A stretch of DNA of 64,000 nt from Zerene cesonia (lineage: Eukaryota > Arthropoda > Insecta > Lepidoptera > Pieridae). Under the pieces are notes generated by a model, which had not been told where the DNA came from, did not search any database, and saw only the letters and a list, made by a program, of their open reading frames with translations. Below, piece after piece: positions 32,213-43,597 of the stretch (the first letter of the stretch is position 1; every line of letters starts with the position of its first letter). The stretch is taken from the NCBI RefSeq assembly GCF_012273895.1, contig NC_052123.1, positions 3,224,001-3,288,000 on the forward strand, written 5' to 3'. The translations under genes and the position numbers were made by a program.

Positions 32213-33671
32213 CATATGGTCCATGCCTCACAAGGACCGTGTCTTCACCTTATAGGTACCAAATATATATTTTTGTAAATATAAATTATTTAATTTGGAA
32301 CTTTTTAATTCAATAATAAGTTTATTAGATGTGTATTATGTAATTTGAAAGAACGAAGGACGTCGAGTAGTATTCTTATATTTAATAAAAATGCCTAAGT
32401 AATGCGAAATGTAAAAACATTGAAATGTCAAAGCATCGAAAGAAAAGTTGAAATAAATCCGTATTGCATTGCGCAAAAAGAAAAGTAAATATTGTAACTA
32501 GGTATTCGTATTAAAATAAGGAGAAATTTTACATCGAGAACTTGTCTGTAAAACATTGATTAATAAGCGCTTTCATTAATTATCATTTATAATTATTTCA
32601 GACGGAACACATGTCGGCCATTACAAAAAAAATCCGCAAATACATAAACATTGACATACTAATTAACACCATAATATATCACTGAGATGTTGCCAGCATT
32701 AATTAATGACGTCATGGCGTGCGAACGCTTGTGCAATGCATTAAATTAAAAAAAAAACGACTCTGCATACAGTACCACAGACTATACTCATTGGACCATA
32801 TGCTGGCATTACACGGTCTGTCGATTGTGTAAACACGTCAGAATCAAAGCACAGATAATAAATATCTTAAGAGAATATCATGTGAGTTTATTTAATCTAA
32901 TCACGAATCAGTCATGTAGCTAATTTCCTTTTTAAAGAATACGATATACTTAAAATACCTTTTTGCAATTCAATAACAATTTATTTCATTTTGGCTGGCT
33001 CTTACGTCAAATTTAAATGTAATCATTTTATCCTTAACGTAAAATTATTAATCACATAAAATGATGTGTGATTTAAAACTAAATCACACATCATTTCATG
33101 TGATATGACGTCAAAAAATGGATCGAAATTTTAAATCTAGATCAATAATAGATATACTTTTCATTATTCAATTAAAATACGTAAAATTCTCTTGTAATTG
33201 GCATATCTGTATCACCGATCATCTTTTCTTATGAACAAATATATAAAACCTTTTGTAATAACGACTTTCGATCTTGTTTACTCCAGTTATATATATAACA
33301 AGGAGCCTATAAAGGTCAGATAGAGTATCACAGTTAACACATAAAAAACATAACATTTACATAAATATTGCTATACACATCTATTCATATTTTATTATGC
33401 AAGTACTTTTTCACAATACGTAGGCAATTGTAACGTAACAAATTGTAATTACGTCAATCAATTAAACACTTATGCGATCGAATTTACTTCACGATTCACG
33501 TGTTTTTTCTCACGATTTTTATTATTTTGGTTGCTTAACAATATGTATTAGAAATTCACAAAAGAACGAGCATTCACTTACATAATTTTTTGATCGATAC
33601 ACATTACAAATGCTAAAATTAGATATTTGTTTTGCAGTTGAACAAAAACCATCGATATGGCTGAAATGTAA
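32213..33671. other. AT-rich intergenic DNA containing one hairpin
   Basis: Nothing recognised apart from the hairpin at 33051-33104. Confidence 0.5.
33051..33104. other. 54-nt hairpin with 24-bp arms
   Basis: Arms 33051-33074 and 33081-33104 are complementary except at one position, with a 6-base loop. AATGATGTGTGATTT and its complement form the inner stem. It could be a small foldback element or a hairpin RNA source. Confidence 0.8.
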
Positions 33672-33843
33672 TCTTAATATATATAAATTATATGTCACGT
33701 TGTTTTGTCCTCCTAAACTGATCAAACGATTGCATCAAATTAACATACTATGTGCAATTTGACCCAAGTTAAAAGACAGAACATTTTATATTATTTCAAT
33801 TAGAATAAATGACTACCCGCGCGGAACCGGGGCGTGCAGCTAG
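33672..33843 (+). mobile_element. Helitron-like element, family G
   Basis: A|TCTTAATATATATAAATTAT start, ATTTCAATTAGAATAAATGA and GACTACCCGCGCGG body, and GGGGCGTGCAGCTAG|T end. It is the sister copy of 8272-8425. Confidence 0.8.
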
Positions 33844-34029
33844 TATACTATATTTCGTTCTCTAGGTGAGATCACACACGTTTATTAGGCGTATAATAGT
33901 GACATTGAAGTATATTTGCTGGCTAATTATATTAAAATAATTCCATGCTATATATATATTTTCATCTCCCGATTGAAGTAACACTAACCGAACCAACGCC
34001 ATAAAAGAATCACTGTAGCATTTAAAATA

Positions 34030-34200
34030 TGTCAAGCTGTTGCCAGCAGTTTCACCCGCGTGGTCAGAATACATTTTCGTGGTACAAACTTTTATCCTCT
34101 TGATCTTAGTGGCTACTACATGCCAAATTTCAGCCCCATCGGTCCAGTAGTTAAGGCTATGCGTTAATAAATCAGTCAGACACCTTTTCGTTTTGTATAT
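34030..34200 (-). mobile_element. Helitron-like repeat, second copy of the 23618 type
   Basis: GCTGTTGCCAGCAGTTTCAC, CATGCCAAATTTCAGCCCCA and TCGGTCCAGTAGTTAAGGC follow the order seen at 23618-23830. The terminal CTAG is degraded. Confidence 0.5.
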
Positions 34201-34247
34201 TAAGATGGTTATTTTTAAAACCCCGATAATACAATATAGTTTTAGTT

Positions 34248-34403
34248 GTAGGAATAGCGGGATAAAAAGTTGCCTATATATTATTCCAGTTGTCCAGCTG
34301 TCTACGTACCAAATTTCATTGCAATCGGTTTAGCAGTTTTTGCGTGAAAGAGCAACAAACACACACATCCTTAAAAACTTTCGCATTTATAATATTAGTA
34401 GGA
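34248..34403 (-). mobile_element. Family A Helitron-like element lacking its 3' terminus
   Basis: It runs from GTAGGAATAGCGGGATAAAA to TATAATATTAGTAGGA. The GC-rich CTAG module is missing. Confidence 0.75.
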
Positions 34404-35000
34404 TAGGATATGATAGGATGCTTATTAATATATTATGTTCATAATTTAATCTCACAAGGCCATATTCAACACCCGGTATTCGCTGACACAGTGTCTACTA
34501 TCAAGCTTTTCATTTGCATAATGCAGTACTATCGATTTCGACACAATCAAGTCTGCGTCTATTTTACGCGAAAATAGTTCCTATCGTAAACACATACGTT
34601 TTATTTTCCTTAACTGGTCGATTTAATTGCTAAGTCCTATCCTTCTAACACCTAATGGAATGTGCTAGAATAGTGAAGACGTTTCCATGGCAACCAAAAA
34701 ACAATTTAAAGAGTGTAGAAGAGCAGAGAAGGCGTTACCTGATGTAATAATGTTACAGTCAAAGCTCAATGCCGATGAGAATTAAGTGTCTTTAAAAACC
34801 AGTCACAATTGGTTTTGGACAATGCATTCAGTTAAAACTTTTAACTGAAGTTTGACGACATATTGGTTTTAACTCCTTAAGTATGTTTTGTTTTTTTTTT
34901 GTTATGTTGATCAAAACTCTTTTAACACAAGTAACATTATTTTTACATAACAATAATGTTATGTGATAAATGTTTAATCACTGAAAAACATATAGTAATA

Positions 35001-35203
35001 CTAGCTGCGCCCCGCGGTTTCACCCGCGTAAGTCCGTATCCCGTAGGAATATCGGGATAAAAAGTTGCCTAAATATTATTCCAGTTGTCCAGCTAGACGT
35101 CTACGTCCCAATTTCATTGCAATCGGTTCATTAGTTTTTGCGTGAAAGAGCAACAAACACACACACATCCTTACAAACTTTCGCATTTATAATATTAGTA
35201 GGA
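35001..35203 (-). mobile_element. Family A Helitron-like element, full length
   Basis: It starts CTAGCTGCGCCCCGCGG and contains all family blocks, ending TATAATATTAGTAGGA. Flanks are A and T. A TAGGA repeat continues on the 5' side to about 35228. This is the best-preserved family A copy in the window. Confidence 0.88.
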
Positions 35204-37972
35204 TAGGATAGTAGGAAGGAAGTAGGATTCCAGTGATGAATTCTGAAATTTAACGATGCTGATGATGAAATTAACAATTAATAACATGCTAGATAGCATG
35301 CCTGGTTTGCTTTGTATATGAGATGTGGAAATTAAGAGAAGCAATATTAGTTAGTGAAGCATAATACGTACAATACGACAAGCTAAGTGGGGCTTTTAAA
35401 ACTTGAAGTTATTACTTTACTTCATACTTATGATTACTAACGTACCTGGAAATTATTTTCTTCCGATCATCTACAGTTTACATCTATGTCATATAGCCTG
35501 TGTGTGGCGATGTACGGAAATCAGACAAATATCATCCGAGAAACGAGAAAACATCGCGTAATTAACCTTTGCACCTAAAATTCTCTTTTCCCTTTAATCA
35601 TTGGGAGTGTTTATTCCTGTTTAAATTATGCGTATATAGGTGAACTATAATTGCTATAAATCAAAACTTATTTCCCGCTCACAACAAATTTTAAACAACT
35701 TCTTTATATTATCTTCTTCGTGCCCATTTATATGGGCACGGGAGGCAGCAGCTTTCAAATAAAAAATAATCATTCAAATCGGGTCATCCAGTTCAAAGTT
35801 CTAAGGTAAAAAAACCAAAAAAATACAGTTGAAATATTGATTCCACCTTTTATAAAATCGGTTGAAAATGCTACAGATAACTCGGAAAATCACTTAACCG
35901 ATTCCACATTTTCCACACCAATAAGAACAGAATGCAATTCAATCATGGTGCCTATATAAAGAAATTTAAATGCATTCTACACGCATCTGGAATAGAAAAT
36001 ATATGATTATGCCGTTTGCTTGGCGCCACCGTTTCCACCACATTGCAAATTGCAATATGGCGGTGAATCGAGAGGGCCGTGGCGTAACACAGAGTATAAG
36101 TAATGACTGCGTGAGCGCCATCAAATGCTTATGACAGCATGATTTTGTAATTATTAGAGTTATATTTAGTGCAATACTGTGGATTCGAATGTTATATTAA
36201 CAATAGTTGCACATAGCACAGAGGATCCAATTATTTTGAGTTCATTTAAACTGAACTTAATTGTCAAATAAGTCAATAATGTTTTTTCATAAAATTACGC
36301 CATCCAAAACTAAACAAAATAAAAGCATAACATTTGAAATAAAAAAATAATTCTAGTGTTATAATAAATATATAGACCATACGTATTAAAAAAGAACCTG
36401 TTTTATTCTCTTCTGTATGTCTCTGCAAATAACGTATTCCGTTTCAAGCTTACGCTTCATTATCTATTTTACTCAACTCTTATTATGATATACCTTTTAT
36501 AGTATTTAATACACAATGAATTGGAATTTATTGACAAAAACGAATTATATAGATATAACTTTTAGAGACAGGACAATAGAAAAAAACGTAATTGATATAT
36601 CCAATTATTTTCAATAAATCTTTTTTTATAGGAAAAATAGCGCAGCGATAATAATTTAAAAATAATTTTTAGTAGGTTCAGTCACCGACATATTAAAGTA
36701 ATAAAATAAAACCTTGTACTGAATACTACAATTTCGACACATATGGGTATTAAATTATACTTATTTATGACTGACCTAAATTGTAAAGCTTGAAAAAGTG
36801 CATATGACTTTACAATCTTCATTAACGTCCTGATAATGATTTTGATAACAGACAATCTACAAAAATGTTAACGAGTTGGCAAGCAAGGTGTCCAAATACA
36901 ATTTGCAATTTACAAAAATTAAACGTTTACATGTGTTTGCAATTTATGCAAGAAATACCCATACATTTTTTAATCCAAAAACATATATTTAGTCTTTTTA
37001 ATTACTTTAAGCGAGCTGGTTAGCCGAAGATGCTTTTTTAAAGAGAATGGATTTTCCCATGCTGCATGCCTTAAGCCCTCGCGAAAGGAGCCGTGGGTTA
37101 TGTCGGACTATTCACTATCACTATAACTGCAATATTGGACTACAGACCAATGTCCACAGTTGAGCTACTATTCGAAAAGACTTGCTACTATTACTGGTCT
37201 GATAATAAATCTTCCCGTAAATTATTCCTATCTACTCTATCAGGCGTTACTAAATCATTAATCAAACTAAAAATCATCTCACTAACCTATGTAGTTAGGG
37301 AAACTAAAAATATCCTAAGCCTCATTCTATGACTAATGATTTCCCGCCATTTAGTACTAGTGCTTAATGTATGGAGATTCTTGGTAAAATTATGTTTTCC
37401 GTGCGTTCCACATAATAGAATCATCTTTGCTTTTTAAAACATACCCTAGATAGTGGTTTTTTTGTCAATTCTTGATACATTTTATATAGTTATATATCAA
37501 TAACTGACGAAAAACAATTATATCAAATAAAAAAATCATATACTAAGTCTAAAAAAAAACTAAGAAAAACGCGCTTATATGAAAACCAACTAAATTGTCT
37601 CACTTGCTCTTTCTCAGAGATAAGGAATTTATGAATTAATCCTGGCGATCCTAATCAGGATAAAAGGAAAATTGTAAAATTATTATATTCTCTGGTCATT
37701 GAATAGTGTACAAAGTATAAATTAAATCTATGCGTTTAAAATGGGACAAGTTCAAGTCCAAAGTAGACGCACAAATATACAGGTGAGGCTAATAGAAGCG
37801 CATTAAAAAAAATGTTATTTTATAAACGTCTTTTCCCGGAAAAAGCAACCTGTGTATTATTTGACCTTTCGTTTTATAACTAACAGTGCAAGTATTCGAA
37901 AGTATCGGAATAAATAACATACTGATTAAATCACGTTTAAAATCCGTTAAGTCTTGAATTTCTAACCTCATG

Positions 37973-38016
<44 letters not shown>

Positions 38017-38866
38017 TACTGAGCTTTACAATTCGTCCACAAAACTAGCATCTATATATGATTCTCTTGTATATACAGACTACAATATAACAACTAGACA
38101 AGAATTGTCTCATGTAAGGAAAGCCAGCGAAAGTATCAGAATTAGTATGCACGGACTAACAAGCACCCTAATCCGTTGCTACACACATCAGCTGGCTGGA
38201 TCTATGTAAAGTTTGTTGGTCGTGTCAACTTATATGGTTTATTGATTCTAGTTTCACCTGTGGCTATGGTACGTTTTGAAGCATACTAAAGCCATATTGA
38301 GCTTTATCTGTATGCATATTATGACGTCACAATGCATCAGGTTCAATGTTTCTTTTGTCTGAAGCAATTTTCGTCATAGTATAACATAAAATTACTAGCG
38401 TAGTAAAGTAATTGAATTTAGAATGTTTTGACATTTATATTTAACAATTAGGTATATTTTCCTCTATGTCTCACAATTAACATAAATATTTATCAATTGA
38501 TAAAAACCGGGAATATAAACAAATGATAAATTAAACGCGACTAAATGACTACCTTAATTGTATTTTCTATCTAACTTGATATTTATGTTATTTTTTTTAA
38601 AAAGAATATTATGAAGTCCGAACCGCCATGTGTCGAATTTGAAATCATTCGAACTTCCTTTCATTTGTACGGGTGCGTTCAAGGAAGCGCACATCATTAA
38701 TTCCACGCTCGTGCGTTGTACAATGGCAACACTCATAATTCCCGCCATAAACAAATATATTAATAACATATAATCCGATACAAGGCATATAGTCGTAGAT
38801 AAAATAGACAATTATTGGAACATTTTTTAGATCAAGGCCGAAAGATAATACTTTTTATACATGCTA
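35204..38866. other. Intergenic DNA with small repeat remnants
   Basis: 37060-37105 (TGCCTTAAGCCCTCGCG, GGAGCCGTGGGTTATGTCGG) is a piece of the poly-A retroposon family of 21687. 37715-37800 is a diverged family E fragment. A perfect AT run occupies 37976-38014. A GC-richer patch near 36010-36110 (TGGCGCCACCGTTTCCACC) is unexplained. No gene is supported. Confidence 0.45.
37976..38014. repeat. (AT)n microsatellite
   Basis: An uninterrupted AT run of about 39 bases. Confidence 0.95.
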
Positions 38867-39078
38867 TCTTACTAATACTATAAATGCGAAAGTTTTGTGA
38901 GGATGGATGTATGTATATGTGTATGTTTATTACTCTTTCACGCAAAAATTACTGAACCGATTACAATGAAATTATATACGTAGAAGCTGGACAACGTGAA
39001 TAACACATTGGCAACTTTTTATCCCGATATTCCTACGGGATACAGACTTACGCTGATGAAACCGCGGGGCGCAGCTAG
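38867..39078 (+). mobile_element. Family A Helitron-like element, plus orientation
   Basis: It runs from TCTTACTAATACTATAAATG to CCGCGGGGCGCAGCTAG|T, with moderate divergence in the middle. A family B copy lies 133 bases further on in the same orientation. Confidence 0.82.
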
Positions 39079-39211
39079 TAGATGTATATACTTTAAACAC
39101 AAAAAAATATTTAAGATTAAAATAAGTATTGATCTTGATCTATTTTATTTTTTGTTAGTAATTATTAAGCTATTAAATGTAAAAATAAAGTACTAAGTAA
39201 TTTGTTGCGAA

Positions 39212-39378
39212 GTTCTCGTGTCACAGTTTTCGTTGTCATACTCCTCCGAAACGGCTTGACCCATTCTAATGAAATTTTGTGTGCACATCGGGTATGTTTG
39301 AGAATCGGCTAACATCTATTTATTCATACTTCTAAATGATCAGAGTAAGGCAGAACAGCATTTGCCGGGTGCAGCTAG
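39212..39378 (+). mobile_element. Family B Helitron-like element, 5'-truncated
   Basis: It begins at TTCTCGTGTCACAGTTTTCG without the TCTATATATATAAAA start and ends TTGCCGGGTGCAGCTAG|T. Confidence 0.8.
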
Positions 39379-41908
39379 TACAATATAAAAATATTTTCGA
39401 AAAAAAAAAACTGAACGTGGGAAGTAAGGATTCCTATAATACATTTTCTTCTTATTTGAATCCAATGAATAAATTTCGTGGAATTCAGGGCTTTTTTACT
39501 CTTGCACATTTTTAGCCTATAGTACCAAATTATAAGATTCTGTTCGCCGTTGAGTTGAGTCATCGATTAGTGACCTTCTTCACGAATAACTGTCTAATGG
39601 GCTGCTAAAATTCTCGATACTGTTAGCGCATTCATTTGCTTTATATCATTAAAGCTCATTTATATTGAATTGATCATTTTAGTTTATAGGCTTTGTAAGT
39701 AATTTGAAGGAGAATATTGAAATATATGTACATTTATATGATTTAAATATTTGAAATCAATCCATTGTGATGTTTTGAATTTGACTGGATCGATTACTTC
39801 ATCAAAGTTCTCTTACAAGTATGAGAAATATCCAAGGTTGCCTGGTAAATATTGCTTCTTAGGGATAAGGTCAGGTGTTGTGTGAAATTTAATGCTCGTG
39901 TAAATACAATAAATTTTATTACTTTGTCATGATAAGACATTAAGTCTCTGCCAAAAAAGGATCTATGAAAAGAGAATTGAAGAAATATAATAAAATAACA
40001 TTATGAAATTTATTGTATTGTTTGATTATATTAAAATTGATTACATCACAATAATTTAAAATAAAAAAATCGAATTGGTTTCTTAACCATAGAGCACAGG
40101 TTTAATTCGATCCGACACGCCACAGACTATTGCCTAACAGCCAACACTGTTATTTCAAGAAAATGATTAATCACATATAAAAGGTAGGTGGACTCAGGCA
40201 ATGAACCCACTGTTCGCAATGCATGCCATAATAGGAAACAAACCTGTCCCATCCCGTCTAGCCTGAGGAAAATCACGATTATGGTGCACGGACAGTTTCA
40301 TTACATTTTCTTTTTTTGTTCAACTACCTAGCTGTATATGAAGCTTTATTCGCGCAAAGCATATTTATTTCTCGAAACGTTATCGCTAAAAACTCACAAA
40401 ACTTGAGAATTTTTACCACACTTCTGCTATCGCATAGTATATATTGTACAGTTTCCTGTGCGTAAAAAAATCTCGTGTCTGTAATTATAATATTAAAGGT
40501 TAAAAAACTTAAAAAAACGCTAAATGAAAGAATCTACTAAATTATCTCACGTACTCTTATACAGAGTAAAATAAATTATTGTATTGTCACTGATCCTTTA
40601 TAAGTATATTACAAAGTCTGAATTGAATCTGTCCCTATTAGATTTTAAATCTTCCTTTAAAATACAGTTACAACTTAACAGATGAAAAAATTCGAGACAG
40701 TATATGTATCCCTACTAATCCTACTTCCTACTAGTCCTACTATCCTACTAATACTATAAATGCGAAAGTTTGTAAGGATGTGTGTTTGTTACTCTTTCAC
40801 GCTAAAACTACTAAACCGATTGCAATGAAATTTGGTACGTAGACAGCGTGACAACTGGAATAACGTATAGGCTTTTTATCCCGATATTCCTGCGGGATAC
40901 GGACTTACGCGGATGAAACCGCGGGGCGCAGCTAGTACTTTATAAATGCGAACTAGAAGACGTATAGGACAGAACGACAATCGACATAATATGCAAATGT
41001 TATTTTTAAATATTATTAATATATAGATACACATAAGTAGTTATTCGTAGATTTTTACACTATTTGTACATTGTATTAATGTTTGTGCTTACGCTTATAA
41101 GGGCACCTGGCCTGGACAATTCCAGAAATTCCGGCCATCTGTCAACCCTAGAGCTTGGTAAAGCATAATATTTACATACCAATATGTATACTAAATGTGT
41201 TAATATATTTAGTAGGTCTTTTTTATTTATTTTTTCCCGACTGTGCCACAGAGTGGGTAACGTTCATAGGGTGTATATGTCACAGTAAAAATGTAAACAC
41301 CGTTAGTTAAAACTTAATAACTCGCGAGATTGTAATATGTCAACAAATTGTGCTCCACAACATACGGGTTTCCATTTAATATAGCATTTTTCGTTAGACT
41401 ATATCAAAATTCTATATTGTGCACCACACTCAAACGGTAATAAGCACCTACTACAGATAATAATAAAACAATCTGACATGAGAAGAGCACAACAGGCAGT
41501 CTCATCGCTAAAGCAGCGGTCTCCTCCAGACAAACTGGTGGACAAGGAGACGATGTGCACGTACATAATAATATATAAATGCCTTTACCACGTTGATTTA
41601 TTTGTCTAACAAATTAAATTAGAAATTTCAATTCGACAATATTTAATGTAAAATTTTGATTATTATTTGTGTAATACCTACGTTAAAGAGCATTATGTAT
41701 ATAAATATGTTATTGAACGTGAAAATTGTCACGTCTAATACCTAATTGTTTAATAAATATATAAATATTGTATTTATATATACCTAAAATTCGAGTAATA
41801 CCTAAACTGTTTATATTTATTATATTAATATACTTACAATTGTTTTATAATTCATTTATAAACATCGATTTAGCACAAGATAAAGGGAAACATATAAACA
41901 TTACATAC
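39379..41908. other. Intergenic DNA with one full repeat and fragments
   Basis: Apart from 40743-40935, only fragments are visible: a possible family E piece near 40575-40690 and a GCTAAAGCAGCGGTCTCCTC repeat near 41465-41560 that recurs near 50890. No gene is supported. Confidence 0.45.
40743..40935 (+). mobile_element. Family A Helitron-like element, plus orientation
   Basis: TCCTACTAATACTATAAATG to GGGGCGCAGCTAG|T, with a short deletion before CTTTTTATCCCGATATTCC. A run of TCCTACT-like repeats precedes it (40709-40742). Confidence 0.85.
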
Positions 41909-41963
41909 CGAAAAAGTCTTCCCAAGACATAGAATGATCCGAATCTGCGTTCACTCCATCCAT
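41909..41963 (-). CDS. Candidate first coding exon of an unidentified minus-strand gene
   Basis: On the minus strand an ATG at 41963 opens 18 codons (MDGVNADSDHSMSWEDFF) and the first base of the next, ending at a good splice donor G|GTATGT (41908-41903). The peptide is acidic and its composition is unlike AT-rich chance translation. The upstream side (42080-42200 on the plus strand) is locally GC-richer, as a promoter or 5' untranslated region would be. I do not recognise the protein. The following exons should lie at lower coordinates, where none could be identified with confidence, so a very long first intron or exons beyond the window are possible. It would be divergent from the VRK kinase gene about 1.6 kb away. 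Confidence 0.5.
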
Positions 41964-43259
41964 TTCGATGCACTAAACTTTAAGCGTTCTCATTTTAAAA
42001 AATATTAACATAAAACTAATCACCGAACACACATTTTGTTATCTAAATCACTCGCATAACATTTAAAAAGTTAACTATTTGTTGACAAACAAAAGGACAT
42101 CGCGTTAGCAGCGCTGCAGCGAAATATACGTCTACACGGCGTGACAATCTACTTGTGAATGAAGTTTAAATAAGCTTCAAGTTGACTTCAAGCTGTGAAG
42201 TGTGGGCTGTGAAGAGTTGAGAAACGAGACAAGAAAACGAAATTACATTCATACATTGCTCAATGTCTATAGAATTGTAATTAGAATGTATTTCGTAGAG
42301 TTTTAAATTTTTGCATACATCTAATCGAGTTTTTTTATTCGGCGTCCAACATCCAAAAACACAATAATTAATAGATTTTGTCTATTTGCAAACTAATCTT
42401 ATGTAAAAAATCATATTCCTAAACTCAGGTCATTCCTATTCTTAGTTGGATCGCATTCGCATTTAAATGAAATATGAATTGCTAAATTATATAGGAGAAA
42501 AAATCTAATTTGAAAATAATTATTTCATAAACTCTTTATTTTCATGAAAGCTAAGATATAAGAAGAAAAAATATAGAATAAATGTGTTTTATTAATATTT
42601 CTTAAAATTATATAAAACGTATTTGACTTGTTAAAGTGATAATATTTTTATACATGTATCAAATAATATACTTATGAACTAGTTATCATACAATGGTTTC
42701 TGTTTAGTGCAGGCACGCAATTAAATATTTAAATGTAATTTCATTCTCCAAAACGGCTGAACCGATTCTCATGAAATTTCTTGCACATATTAAGTAGGGT
42801 TTAGAATCCGTCAAAATCTATTTTTCATAACCCTAAATGATAGGGGTAAACAGAACAGCGATTTCCGGGGTATTATTTTAAAAAATCCACACTTATTTTC
42901 TTCTATTCTTATTTTTATTGAAGATTGAATGGCTTAGTTACGAGACCTTAAGAAGATAGTGTATTTATCTATGCCTCATATTTTTCACTACAACATAGCA
43001 TACATATTATATCCTAAATGTTTGCTCCATGTTAATAAATTATTGTAAATATTTTTTTTAATATAGCAAATATTGGTATAGGCAGTATAACCAATATTTG
43101 TTATATTTTTAATTTAATTGACCACTATTAAGAATGAGGAAAAATACATTTCTTAAAGATTTTTAATATTTTCGTATTTCTTAATCAAATGGCAACATTA
43201 AAGAATTGATCCGTTGATTTCTACAACATGGCGATTTCAGATTGACAAACTTTCTGTTC
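41964..43259. other. Intergenic region between divergent genes
   Basis: It includes a diverged family B Helitron-like piece at 42748-42870 (TCCAAAACGGCTGAACCGAT, CAGAACAGCGATTTCCGGG). The part nearest 43260 probably holds the VRK promoter; ACATGGCGAT at 43227-43236 resembles a YY1/Pho site. Confidence 0.5.
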
Positions 43260-43597
43260 AGTAAACGTTAAGTATCGCGGATTTTGTTCGTTTTTATTCA
43301 TATTTGTGAATTGTCTTCGCATACATAACATTTATCTTAACCTCATTTCTGTTAAGAGTGGATTTTATATTAAAAATAGCGATAGCCGCCATTTCATGAA
43401 ACAAATATCTGGATTACAGGTAAAACCAGTTTTGTTACTTTATTGTTATTTAATACGCCTCGTACACCTGTGTTTAAATATCTTATGAACACGCAATAAC
43501 CATATTCTTCAAGAACAGTATATTTTTTCACAGAAAACTATACAAATTTAAACGAAATATCCATGAGTGGATAAAGTCGAAGAGTTATTTGCTAAAA
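43258..43597 (+). promoter_or_regulatory. VRK start region: initiator-like site, 5'-untranslated intron, short upstream frame
   Basis: TCAGT at 43258-43262 resembles an arthropod initiator. GCCGCCATTT at 43385-43394 matches the YY1/Pho motif (AAATGGCGGC reversed). An untranslated intron is likely at 43420-43533: the donor is CAG|GTAAAA and the acceptor TATTTTTTCACAG. After splicing, the upstream frame meets a stop, so this part is not coding. A four-codon upstream frame (ATG AGT GGA TAA, 43563-43574) lies 23 bases before the true start codon. Confidence 0.5.

Noticed and set aside
43306..43488. A coding N-terminal extension of the VRK kinase
   Set aside because: After removing the likely intron 43420-43533, the frame hits TAA within six codons, so this is leader sequence.
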